This document shows, in pieces, positions 34,327 through 45,300 of a stretch of 64,000 nt of DNA; positions within the stretch are counted from its first letter, which is position 1, and each line of letters starts with the position of its first letter. Source of the stretch: Poa pratensis (lineage: Eukaryota > Streptophyta > Magnoliopsida > Poales > Poaceae); contig CAMZMU010000040.1 in assembly GCA_947311845.1 (NCBI GenBank), positions 57,041,596-57,105,595 on the forward strand, given 5' to 3'. The position numbers and the translations under genes were made by a program. Below the pieces are notes generated by a model. That model saw only the letters and a list, made by a program, of their open reading frames with translations. It was not told the DNA's origin and searched no databases.

Positions 34327-34335
34327 TTCAACTAG

Positions 34336-35195
34336 TTAGATGTAACGTCCATGGTTGATACGAGTACAGTCAAAACCATGGCATGTGAGCCAAGGACGAT
34401 TTTGAGATATGGTTCGACCATAAAATGCGAAGCTAACAAATCAACGTGAATAGAAAAGAAGTGGTGTAGGTGATGAAAAATTGCAGTCCTAAATCAATAT
34501 GAGTAGAAAAAGAAAGTGGTGTGGGTGAGCTACAGAAGCACCATCACATCAACAATTCATACATAATAGATTAATATAGTTTCATTCCTAGGTGTGGTTA
34601 TCGAAAAGCATGCATATATTCAAAACTAGCCCTCACGTCTCATGTAAATTAGTTGCCAAGGCTTGAGATGCGTCGGGAGTTGCTCTACGGCCGGTTACTT
34701 GTTGATAGCGAGCAACTTGGCCATTCAGCCTCTTTTACAGGAGCTCGATGGTACTTTTTTGCATTCCTCGTCAACTTCGATGGTACGGCGAAGTGGCGTT
34801 CAAACAATGCGCATGGCATCGTCCCCCGTCCTGAACACCATGGGTTCAGTCCACTGAAGCTGCTTACCGTGCTGTAGAGCTAAGCTGCAAGCCGCGTGCC
34901 TGTATACCATTCTGTCGTGGCGACATCAAGGTTGCATTTCGTGTGATTTTTGTTGTCTTCTTTATACATGCTACGAGAAAATGTCGGTTCTCCGCGAAAC
35001 TTGGCGCGCGCACGTAGACTGTGCGCCAAACAATCAAAATGTTTGATTGTATATCCAGAAAGATTGTAACAACTCTTTGATCATTTAATACATTTCTTTA
35101 CCCCCGCAAAAAAAAAATGTTTTCCCGGTGGTGGGAGCCTATAGCTAGTCCAATGCGCCGATATGAATTTTCCGGGTTACTGCCCTTAACCTGCA
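34336..35195 (+). repeat. LINE-tail-associated repeat, copy A (segment 2)
   Basis: Continuation after the Helitron: TTAGATGTAACGTCCATGG, ATATGGTTCGACCATAAAA, GAGCAACTTGGCCATTCA, CCTGAACACCATGGGTTCAG. Colinear with copies B, C, D and E. Broken at A35195 by the next Helitron; a further 30 bases follow at 39037. Confidence 0.75.
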
Positions 35196-36482
35196 CTAGT
35201 TAGCGTGTGCACGTGCAACGCACGTCTCCACAAAATGCAGTAAATATTCATGTGTGTGCAAAGTTTTTTGAACAAATTTTAATTCATTTATGAAAGCCTT
35301 TTTAAGCCATGAAAACATATAATTGTCTCGGAGTTAAATTAGAAGGGAAAAACAAACAATTGATTTTAAACAAAGCAGTCCAGTTTCTTTATAGTCAATG
35401 TGAATCGACTAATATAAATTTATGAATGCCAACATAGACCCTCCATCAATGTGTTTAATTCGAAGTTATTTTTCAAAAATACAAATGTTGTATTAGTCAA
35501 CTAATGTATACAATAATTTTCTCGGACTTACATATAACATGCGTAACACAATCCACACCATATATCTATTCTCATTGCCTAGAATTCTTGTTGACGATTT
35601 ATGAATTAGTGGACAAATTTTAAAAAAAATTGCTGAATCATATATAAATCTACTAAATTATAAATGGATCTTCCCCTACCCAACGTGTCATCTTACCAAC
35701 GTGAACAAGAGTTATTTTATGAGTATAATGCAGCATTAAGAAATAGTAAGAAAACATGTGTAAAAAAAAAGGAAATACACACGAAAATGCATGAACCAAA
35801 CTGTTACATGTTTTGCACCAGTATATAGTGATTATATCTACAGTATGCACATATGACATGCCTATTAAATACGATATTTTAATTGCTGAGAGCAAAGTGC
35901 CAGTGCCAGATTATAAGAAGCAACTAAATCCCTAAACTAATGCACTGATAAATCTGATCACAACACTGCTAGTAGTGTGGTTGTCCATCTGCATCCTTCG
36001 CACTCTCACACCCCATCGCCCAGGACCCTGGAGACAACAAAAATCCTCTGCTGCCGTGGCTCTGCAAGGCAATAGCCATGTGATGTTGCTGACTACTGCT
36101 GGGTGATATCCTGGTAGTGTAGGGCAGCAGGAGTGTAGAAGGCCGGCGGAGGCGACAGCGCTGCACCTAGGTAGATACTTTAATAAATATATTTGACACT
36201 TTAAAACGTATAGAACAGAACCAGTAAAAAAGGATCTTAGAAGTAATTGGTGTTAATTAGCTGGAATATTTAGAACTCAAAATCTAAATACATTTAGAAC
36301 TCAAAATCGAAATGCATTTAGAACTTAAAATCTAAATACATGTTTATTTGAAATACAGAATGTGTAATACTAAAGTCATACCTTACCATGCATCAGAGTT
36401 AATACCTCTAAATCATTTATGCACGGATATTCTTTTTTGCATCCAGAAATTCTAATTATTTTAGTCTCTGCACTAATATTTA

Positions 36483-36806
36483 GAGGTAAAAATATGGAAT
36501 AGATCAAATCAAGTCAGATGAAACATGTACCCAGAGTGTGAAAAATTGGTATCCAATTGAGACCTTGAGTTTTACCCATCAAGACTTTTTTCTTTCCAAT
36601 AATTCCTGGCAGTAGATAAGGAGAGCCGACTGCAGTAATATTGAGAGGTAAGAATATGGAATAGATCAAATCAAGACAGATAAGCATGTACCCAGAGTTT
36701 GTTCTGACAAACTGATATACAATTGACACCTTGCGTTTACCCCTCCAGACCTTTTCTTTCCAAGAATTTCTGGCATGGATAATGAGAGATCCAGCAGGAC
36801 TGCATA
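36483..36806 (-). repeat. 162-bp tandem duplication inside the Helitron
   Basis: Units start GAGGTAAAAATATGGAATAG (36483) and GAGGTAAGAATATGGAATAG (36645) and share ACATGTACCCAGAGT and CTTTTTTCTTTCCA-like segments. The minus-strand frame through both reads NSWKEKVWRGKRKVSIVYQF in the right unit. Possibly a duplicated captured exon; protein not recognised. Confidence 0.65.
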
Positions 36807-37439
36807 ATGCTTGAGTAAAATGGCTGACCAACAGAGGAAACAAGATGTCAATATTTCTGGTCTCCAATTCAGAAGTTTCAGTTTCTTGCAACTTAACCAG
36901 AGAACAAAGAAATGTCAAACCAAATGAAAATGTCTTGTAGAAAAGTTAATATACTAAACTACCATACAGCCAGATATAATATTGAAAGCTATAGTAATGC
37001 AGCTGCAACAATAGGGAATGATTTACATATTTAATATCCCCCTGATGCCCCTATACTTGAGCAATCTTTCCGATAAGCTAGCAGATAAACCTTGGTTATG
37101 CGGCAACACCTGGACACATAATTAACTGATCAAAGAGAAAAAATGAAACGGATTATGTTCCATACTTCAAACCCCTTGAACACGTGACACTGATTGTTGG
37201 CCTGTTCTATCTAAGCATGCATAGAAGTGGTCCCTTGGCCTTTTCCTGATTGTGAGAATTTAGCACATGAATTAGCCCTATCATGATATTTGTTAAAAGC
37301 TTGTGCATAGAAGGTAGAGAACACAAACACTTCAGCTTTGCTGCGTTCTTGTACCTTATCCTTATTTACAAGAATAGATCAAGATTGAATGGAGGAATCC
37401 TTCATTCCAGGTCAGGGTTGGATCTCATCAGGAAGTCAT

Positions 37440-38760
37440 GAACGGTGAAGTCCGGGTCTGGCCGCTTGCAGGGAGGTCCTTCCCCTCATAGTGGAGAGTC
37501 AGCCACCGGTCCACAACACCGATTTCCAGTGCCTCAAAGTCGCAGCATGCACATCCACAATCACGACCCACTGCCACATCCACAAACGCAGCGGCAGCAA
37601 GGATCGCGTGACGTCAGGCAGTTCAGTGGCGACGTGTAGGGAAGCGGCAGAGGCGGCGGCCAGACTTACAACCTATAAAAGCACTCTTCCTCAGAAAATT
37701 GGAAATACAACACAATGCAAGCACCTATCATATAATGCTTTGGTAGTGAAAATGTCAAAGAGAAGGTAATGAAGATAGCATCATATTCTTTCAGGAAGAT
37801 AGCACAACTTGATATATAAGAAACTATATAGTTCAGGAACTGGCTTCTTGAAAGGAAGATTAATAGCAACATAATTACAACCGAACTCGTTCATGATTTT
37901 GGGATCAACTCCATCAATCTAGGACCAGGACAATTGGTCAATTTTCTCAGTTTATAAAGCCCGTTAATTTCTCAACGAACATAATCGGTAAACAGGGATA
38001 CAATTCAACTATTAAGAAAAGTTCTTTTCACACATGCATAGTAAGAACGAACCGCAAGAAAATCTTTAACTGCATTATTCACCTCACCTCGTACACCAAG
38101 CATGCAGGCGGATGTGGCGAACGGTCCACCTCCGCTGCATCTCTATGTGGTGGGGGAAACCGAGTACACTCATTTGGCTTTGCCGCAACGCGGAGCCTGC
38201 ATCAGTACTATTTTACCGCACGGGATTAGGGACGGAGCGGACGTCCGCCTGGATGCTAATCGTATACACCAGGAAGGCACATCCACAATTGACAAGGAAA
38301 ATGATCAGTTGTTCTACACTCAGTTTCCTGATCTCCTCCATGAACGCATGCCTCATATAGGAATTTCATCAAGCATGTAGCAAGCACACAACAACCAAAC
38401 AAATGAGTATTTTGCTAGATTAACACAGACAAGTAGGAGGGGCAGGAAATTCCACAGCCGACCTTGGGAAAGAGGAGCCGCATGCCTGAAGATCGGAACA
38501 GCAGGTGGAGTCGCTCGCACTGCAGAGCATAACGGCGTGGGGGACAATGGCGTCATGCCCCCTCCGTGGGGAACGGTGGCGTCGCCTGGGAGCGGGCGAT
38601 GCGCCGTGCCACCGTCGTGGAGCCGGCGGTGTCCCAGGAGTCGGTGAGGCAGGGAATCCACGCCGCCATCACCGGTGAGAGGAGTGACGCGTCGGGGGTG
38701 AGGTGCTCGGGGACCGCCGCCTGGACGCCGGTGGGATGCAGGGCGCAGATTGGGTTGTTT
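37440..38760. other. Mixed coding-like pieces near the Helitron 5' end
   Basis: 38102-38380 (+) is open for 92 codons; on the minus strand the same stretch reads EIRKLSVEQLIIFLVNCGCA followed by a donor-like GTAAAATAG. 38450-38760 is GC-rich with frames on both strands. The pattern matches gene capture but I recognise none of the sources. Confidence 0.3.
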
Positions 38761-39069
38761 CCAGTTTGATTGTGCCCTTTTTTCGTGTAGAGATGCGTAT
38801 CCCGTTGATTGCGTGGTTTTTTTCATGTAGCGTTCGTGCGGGTGGACGGCAGAGTTTTCGTCCGCCCCTCAAAATCGCTAAACTTACACATGGTGTGGAT
38901 TAGTTGTCTTTTTTGACGGTTAGATCTCAATTGGTGGGGCTGATCGTGAGGCTCTACTTGGTCCCTGACGTTGTGTGTACATTAGACGGGGTGCGCGTAG
39001 CGATGAATATGTTTGCTCTTTTATTAGTAGTAGAGATTTGCAATGCCAGGTCGGAGAGTAGTTCTGAGA

Positions 39070-40365
39070 CGTACCAGCGATGGTTCCGGTTTGTTGAGGA
39101 CGAAGTGCCAAGCCCCTGCGGCACGGCGAAGACTTCGCCCTTGTGGAGAACTTGGCGAAGAGCCTGTTCCCGGAGTCAAGGAAGCAAAGGTAGACGGAGG
39201 AGCCTTCCAGCTCCAGGGCCGTCTCGGGCGCCCTCGGGTGGTAGTGCGGCGGGAAGACGCGCCCCGGTGCGACGTCGACGCGGGCATGACACGCCCAGCG
39301 TGTTCAGGCCCGGGATCCGCACGGGCAGCGACGAGTACCCTAAAACTGGCTCGCCATGCCGCCCCGGGGTCTGCGTCGGCGAAGAAGAAGTCGTCTGGCA
39401 CCGGGGCCGACGGGTCCTTGCAGGGAACGCGACAAGGGCGTTGATGATGTCACCCCCGAATAGCGAGGCGATCAGAAGTCCACATATGGTTTTGGGCTGC
39501 CAACCAGGCAAAGAAGCGACATTTGGGGGGGGGGGGGGGGGGGGGGCAAACCTTCTAGACAATCGTCTTGAAGGAGAATAATCGCGGTCAGCAGGAAGAT
39601 TGGCATGGAGGTGAGGGCCGACTTTACAAGGGCATCGCAGCCCGTCGGTTGATGAGCTTTCCTTTCTAGGGTTGACGCCGAGAGGGCACTTTGTCCACAT
39701 ACCGATGTAGGTCTGCCTGCCGAAGCCTTCCCAAGGAGAGCAGGGGTCATAGATACTTGAAAGGAAAGGCAGAGATAGTCGCGGGGAAGTCGGCAAGGAT
39801 AGTCGGAAGGTCAATGTCGGTGCATCGGATCGGCGCAATGGAGCTTTTGGTCGCATTAGTCATTAGGCCAGTGACCTCGCCGAAGTTTTGATAGATTCGT
39901 GAGGTTCATCACATCCTGGGCGCGCGGGGTCAGAAAATTGCATCATCATCAGCGTACTTGGAGCCTTGGAACATCGGTAAATCTGATGCCTTGTGACCAT
40001 GAGGTCACGGGTTCAAGTCCTGGAAACAACCTCTTGCAAAAATGCAGGAAAAGGCTACATACTAAAGACCCAAAGTGGTCGGACCCTTCCCCGCACCCTG
40101 CGCAACCACGAGCTACTGCACCGGGCTTCCCTTTTTTATCAGCGTACTTGGAGATGCAAGGGGCGGGAACACAGCTCGAGAGCGGGCTTAGCAGAACCGA
40201 TTCAGTGGCCGGCTCCAAAACTCTGTGCAGAGGGTCAATAGTAATGTCGAAGAGCAGAGGGGAAGGGGGTCGCCCTGGCGTAACCCCCGACCATGAATGA
40301 TATTCTTTCCGGGTATCCCATTAAGAAGGCCTTTGGATGGGGCATTGGAAAAGAGAACCTTGTTG
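39070..40365 (-). pseudogene. LINE reverse transcriptase fragment
   Basis: Read on the minus strand from 40365: NGIPGKNIIHGRGLRQGDP, SPLLFDITIDPLHRVLEPAT, then SKYAD, which is split by the Au SINE and resumes as D-D-A-I-F. Further left come TGLMTNATKSSIAPI and FPATISAFPFKYL, usual motifs after YADD. Several stops and a 22-base G run (39525-39546) show decay. The sequence nearer 39070 is GC-rich and less clear. Confidence 0.75.
39964..40137 (+). mobile_element. Au-type SINE
   Basis: 16-bp target duplication ATCAGCGTACTTGGAG at 39948-39963 and 40138-40153. The body has a tRNA-like head (GGTAAATCTGATGCCTTGTG, B box GGTTCAAGTCC at 40010-40020), AACCTCTTGCAAAAATGCAG, ACCCAAAGTGGTCGGACCC, TTCCCCGCACCCTGCGCAA and ends in a short T run. 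This order is diagnostic of Au SINEs known from Aegilops and wheat. Confidence 0.93.
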
Positions 40366-41230
40366 TGCAGAGGCCGAGTGTGAGCTCCTTATTTATATGG
40401 CCGTGATGCAAATTTTAATAAAATGCCCCTTTTAAAGGTAAATAAATAAAGGCGTCCAAATTCAAACTAGGACCTTGATCTAGTGGTAGGTGTCATAATA
40501 ACATAGACACCTCCCACCCACTCAGCCATACATGATACATGTACGTGTTGTCCATGGTAGTAGTAATAATGTGTCCATTACATGTAACGTTCATGGTTGA
40601 TATGAGTACAATCAAACAAAAGCATGATCCAAGGAAGCTGTAAAGATATGGTTCGACCATAAAAGACGAAGCTAGAAAATCAAGTTGACAATAAGAAATG
40701 TGGCGTCGTAGGTGATGAAACTGGAGACACATGCCCCCATAATGCAATGCGTTGAGCTACCGAAGCACCATCAAACCAACAATTCATAATGGATACAATG
40801 TAGCTCTTGCTTCTTATGTAAAAGAGTTGTGTAGGCTTGAGGGGCATCGGGAGTTATTCTAAGAAGTAGTTGTTCAGTGCGAGCAACTTGGCCATTCAAC
40901 ATCTTAGATATGTGTTCCATGGATCTGCCTTGAACATGTCATCGACCCTCATGGTACAGGGCATTGGCATTCTAACAATGCCCATGACATTCTCCCTTGT
41001 TCTGAACACCACAAATCCCCTCTATTCAAGTTAGTTTCTATGTTGTTGAGCTAATAAGTTGCATGGGATGTCATTGTATAGTGTTCCGGTTGTGGCAACA
41101 TCCGAAAGAAAGCTGAATAGAAGGTTCATAAGTGTTTGCACTTATCTTTATACCACAGTTTTGCGCTAGGCAAGAGAGGCTAAGAGTAATAAAATTTAAA
41201 ATCATCTTTTAATTGGTTGACTGTATTAAT
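40366..41230 (+). repeat. LINE-tail-associated repeat, copy B
   Basis: Starts TTGTTGTGCAGAGGCCGAGT and runs colinear with copy D: TTTTAATAAAATGCCCCTTT, AGTGGTAGGTGTCATAATAA, ATATGGTTCGACCATAAAAG, GAGCAACTTGGCCATTCAAC, TAAGAGTAATAAAATTTAAA. No coding. Abuts the reversed LINE fragment directly. Confidence 0.75.
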
Positions 41231-41483
41231 ACGAAAAAATCACGCACCCCATATTTCGGCTGCCCATACGTAAGCCAATGTCATATGGTTGAACAACAAG
41301 TTTGTCATGTATAGTTACGTTCATTTTTAGAAAAAAAATCAAAGGAGAAGAAATCTGCACATGTAAGTTGACTATGATCTTGTAGTATATATTGCGCAAG
41401 TTCTAACCTTTTCGAAATATTACAATATAATTATGAACCTCATTGCGAATATTCTATTAATATTTTTCTAGGAGTAACATCAA
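41231..41483. other. Spacer, AT-rich
   Basis: No recognisable feature; includes short A tracts only. Confidence 0.4.
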
Positions 41484-42027
41484 TCTATACCTCTTATAAA
41501 GTAAAACCCCACTATAAGTCACATATGATTTTCTATCTCAACATGCAAGCTATACACAACATCAACTATTTTAGCCAACCAATTGCCCATGTCACCCTGC
41601 TAACATTCATTAATTACGGCATTTTTTTTGCATGCAACCTATACACGTTATCAACTTTTCATCCATATTATTGTCCACCTCCCCATTTTTTAATCACAAA
41701 CACAAAAAAGTTAGTAACAATCATTTTTGATAGTCTATCTGAAAACAAATTATCCACATCACTCACTATTTTAGCCACTTATTGTTCATGTCATTCCACG
41801 AACATTCATTAATGATAGTATTTTTTGCATGCAACCTAATCATGTCATCTACTTTTCATCCATACAATTGTCGACGTCACCAGTTTTCAATTGTAAATAC
41901 GAAAAAAATCACGTCTGAATGTTGGGTGTTTCTATAAACAACTTTATATTGCATGGGTCTTATATCCCTTTATTTACAACACTGTTTAAAAGATATCCCC
42001 GCCGCAACGCGTGGGGTATCTTTCTAG
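41484..42027 (+). mobile_element. Short Helitron, 544 bp
   Basis: 5' end A^TCTATACCTCTTATAAAG. 3' end CCCCGCCGCAACGCGTGGGG hairpin then TATCTTTCTAG^T. The interior is AT-rich with two related stretches of about 200 bp (41590-41790 and 41790-41900: CATTCATTAAT, TTTTTTGCATGCAACCTA, CAACTTTTCATCCATA). No coding. No empty-site copy was found here. Confidence 0.7.
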
Positions 42028-42084
42028 TATCTCCTAATAACGCATACTCCGACGCCTCGGAGTATTGTAATATACAATGCAGTA

Positions 42085-42830
42085 ATAAAGGCATCCAAAT
42101 TTAAACTAGTCCTTCAATCAAGTGGTGGGTGTACACCATAATAACACTTCTCGCACCAATTTATACATGTATACTGTCCATGCTAGTAATCATGTGTCCA
42201 TTAGATGTAACGGCCATGGTTGATATGAGTACCATCAAATCAAAGACATGTGAGCCCATGACATGGTAATGATATGGTTCGACCATAAAAAGCGAGGGTA
42301 GCAAATTAAGCAGACTAGAAGAAAAGTGGCATGCTAGGTGATATGCAGCTGGCGTAGCTTCCCAAGCACTACCACATCATCAATTCATTATGGATAAATA
42401 GTTACATTCCTAGTCTCTTATTCCTAGTCACTTTAGGTCCGTTTTTCCAACTATGCTCTCAACAAAGAGCATGCATATATTCAAAAGTATGCTCTCGCAG
42501 TCTTATGTAAATCAGTTGCCTAGACTTGAGAGGCATCGGGAGTTGTTCTACGACAAGGCCCTTGTTGAGTGCGAGCAACTTGGCCATTCAACCTCTTTTA
42601 CAGGAGCTCGATTGTCCTGATTTGTACATGTGATCAACACTGATGCTGCAGGGTCGTGGCATTCTAGCAATGCACATGGCATCCTCCCCCGTCATGAACA
42701 CCATAGATTCTCTCCATTGAAGTTGCTTAATACGATGTGAGCTAAGTTGCATGCCGTGTGATTGTATAGCTGTTGTTCAACGTCCCAATTACGAAATGGC
42801 TTGGTATGTTAAGTCAATTTTTTCCCTAAC
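42085..42830 (+). repeat. LINE-tail-associated repeat, copy C
   Basis: AAAGGCATCCAAATTTAAAC, AGTGGTGGGTGTACACCATA, GTGTCCATTAGATGTAACGG (empty site for the 31683 Helitron), GCGAGCAACTTGGCCATTCA, AACACCATAGATTC. Colinear with A, B and D; lacks the zf-RVT part. Confidence 0.75.
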
Positions 42831-43765
42831 CTTGTCCTTTCATTTCTATAAAATGAGATAAAATGATGATGTAAGTATCTTTTCATTTTATGTCTATTAA
42901 ATGAAATGAAATGAAATGATGGCTACCGAACAAGTTTTAATGTCATGAGTTGAAGTCACATCGGACTAGTAGGGAGCAGAGAGGCTCACGGCAACGATAA
43001 GATAATTGATTATTATTTTTGAGTGGATATATTTTTTCCATGGCCTCAAACTTCCCAACTGACGGCCTCGAACATGGCCCAATCTATCTAGCCTCGGGCC
43101 TCGGGCCTCGGGCCGCACCGGACGGAGCTGGCGGACAAGTTTGGCTTGGGCCACGCACGGGCTTAGCTCTCGGGGGAAGACACGGCATCATCGTGCCATG
43201 GAAGCTAGCGCTGGGCCACAGACCATTTCCTGACGGAGATTTGTCTCGTCTCTCTTGCTCACTCACGCAAAGCCAGACAAAGTTCCTCCTCGGAAACGCT
43301 CAAGTTTAGTCACCTTGATGCGCTCTGCCTCGGAGTTTTCAGCGCTGGCATTTCCCCATCTGGACAAGGAACCTTGGCGTTAATTCCGATCATTTTCGCC
43401 AGCTTACATCGATCGATCGGCAGTCATGTCCAGCACTGCAATGAAGCTCGCTGCTGCTGGATCGATCTTGATCGAGGTGTGTCCAGTTCATTACACACAC
43501 AGACACGCACGGTAAGATCGATGTACGGTGGACAGCAGCAGCATTACCTCCCACGTCCTTGGAGGAACACGACATAAAATCAGGCAGCATTGCACCATGC
43601 ACGGCGGAGAATGTCGTGATATGCTTTTACTAGGAGTAATCTTCATGTGGTACCTTCGTAGAGGGTTATTTTTGAACCAAACACAACCTCACCACAGAGA
43701 CTAAATTATGGGAAGGAATAACAAAGCGTTGCCTCTGTCATCACGACGAGTAAATTTGCGCATTA
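42831..43765. other. Unclassified spacer
   Basis: Includes an AAATGAAATG microrepeat (42848-42918), triple GGCCTCG repeats near 43090 and a GC-richer part (43030-43400) with short frames. No family recognised. Confidence 0.4.
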
Positions 43766-45230
43766 TATGTGTGGTCGGTCATCCAAGTGGATTTAACCAC
43801 CTCGCAATGTTGCAAAAAAAAATTGCAAGTGATTGTGAGGAATAGACCCAAGGATATAATGCTCATTCGGGTGGCGGCGGTTGCCTTATTGTGATCGCTA
43901 TGACTATGTAGAAATGATATGGTTTTCAATGCTAAATTATTTTCTCATTTGCAGGTTATTTTTCAATGTGCTCCTCGAGTGGTGTATTCTTCAGAAGCTC
44001 GAACACTGCGCCTTCTTTACAACGTCGTGCTCGTGGTTCGAGCAAGTGGCAAAACATATCACTCCCCCCAATGGGTGGCGACATAGTCTACGGATCAGCC
44101 CTCCATCACCCTGGGCATCTACTACAGTAGCGTAACAGCAACAGCTGATGTTTTCCAACATGCGGATATCGGCATAGTTTATGGATCGGCCCACCATATT
44201 TTTAGACATCTAGATTGCCACATGTTTTTTGTGTATTTTTTCCTTTCACTTATACGATTTTTTTCTCTGCCGCTCTGTGCACCTTGTTGTGAACATGTCG
44301 AGTGGGAGCTCCTTATTTATATCACCATGATGCAAATTTTAATAAAGCGCCCTTTGTAAAATTAAATAAATAAAGGCATCGAAATTCAAATTAGGACCTT
44401 AATCCACTGGTGGGTGCGCATCGCAATAACACAGACACCTCCCACCCATTCCGCACAACTAGATACATGTAAGTTGTCCATGATAGTAGTAATAATGTGT
44501 CCATTAGATGTTGTGTTCATGGTTGATATGAGTACAATCAAATCAAAGACATGTGAGCCAAGGACACGCTAAAGATATGGTTCGACCATAAAAGGCGAAG
44601 CTAGCAAATCAAGCTGACTATAAAAAGGGCGTAGGTGATGAAACTGGAGACAGATTCCCCATAACGCAATACGTTGATCTACCGAACCACCATCACATCA
44701 ACAATTCATAATGGATAAATATAGTTACATTCATAGGTACCGTTCCTCAAGTGAAGGTGAACGAAGAGCATGCATATATTCAAAACTAGCTCTCGTGTCT
44801 TATGTAATTGAGTTATGTAGGCTTGAGAGGCATCGGGAATTGTTCTAAGAGGTAGTTGCTGAGCGTGAGCAACTTGGCCATTCGACCTTTAACATATGCG
44901 TTTCATGGATCTCATGCGAACATGTCATCGACCCTCATGCTACAGGGCATTGGCATTCTAACAATGCTCATGGCATCATCCCCCGCTCTGAACACCACAG
45001 ATTTTCTCCATTAAAGTTAATTTCTTTGTTGCTGAGCTAAGTTGTATGGGGTGTGATTGTATAGTGTTCTGGTTGTGGCAACATCCCAACGAAATCTGAA
45101 TAGAAGGTTCATGAAATCATGAGTGTTCGCACTTATCATTGAACCCCATTTTCGTGCTAAGCAAGTGAGCCTAAGAGTAATAAACTTTAAAGTCATCTTC
45201 TAATAGGTTGTTTCTACTTCAATCATATAT
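43766..45230 (+). repeat. LINE zf-RVT end plus associated repeat, copy D
   Basis: Longest intact copy in the window. 43766-44340 matches the decayed LINE ORF2 end of copy A, including TGA codons at 43892 and 43901, and a reading EQVAKHITPPNGWRHSLRI near 44040. 44340-45230 matches copies A, B and C to the last shared bases TAAGAGTAATAAACTTTAAA. The minus-strand ORFs conserved between A and D follow from sequence similarity, not from a second gene. Confidence 0.75.
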
Positions 45231-45300
45231 TTTTTGTCCTCTAGAGCTTCATCCAAATACGCACAATCATATATCATCATATCTAGGTTCTTCTACCTTA

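Larger units (their letters stand above)
31683..34335 (+). mobile_element. Composite Helitron with internal tandem duplication
   Basis: 5' end A^TCTCTACTATATTAAAGC (31683), 3' end CCATGGCAACGCATGGGCAT with TCAACTAG^T (34335); the hairpin is CCATG-gcaacg-CATGG. The flanks rejoin as GTCTA|TTAGATGTAACG, matching the uninterrupted paralogue at 42193-42210 (GTCCATTAGATGTAACG), so both ends are confirmed. Inside are two almost identical units (31694-32930 and 33092-34326) in the same orientation, separated by a 161-bp segment ending in an inverted Helitron 5' terminus. No Rep/helicase; the GC-rich ORFs at 31860-32080 and 33260-33424 have no recognised homologue. Confidence 0.88.
35196..39036 (-). 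mobile_element. Non-autonomous Helitron, 3.84 kb
   Basis: The left end is CTAGTTAGCG (inverse 3' terminus) with stem ACGTGC-GTT-GCACGT 12 bases from the end; the right end is TAGTAGTAGAGA^T (inverse of A^TCTCTACTACTA). Flanks rejoin as CCTGCA|TTTGCAATGCCAGGTCGG, matching the intact CCTGCATTTGCAGTGCCAGG at 22972, so the precise boundaries are confirmed. A GC-rich block lies near the 5' end (38450-38760) and coding-like pieces on the minus strand, but no Rep/helicase. Confidence 0.88.

Noticed and set aside
40005..40025. tRNA gene (B box GGTTCAAGTCC)
   Set aside because: Part of an Au SINE; no cloverleaf or acceptor stem.
31172..44209. Conserved minus-strand ORFs at 31172-31393 and 43991-44209 as a new gene family
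   Set aside because: They are antisense to a decayed LINE zf-RVT region; similarity comes from the shared LINE-derived repeat.
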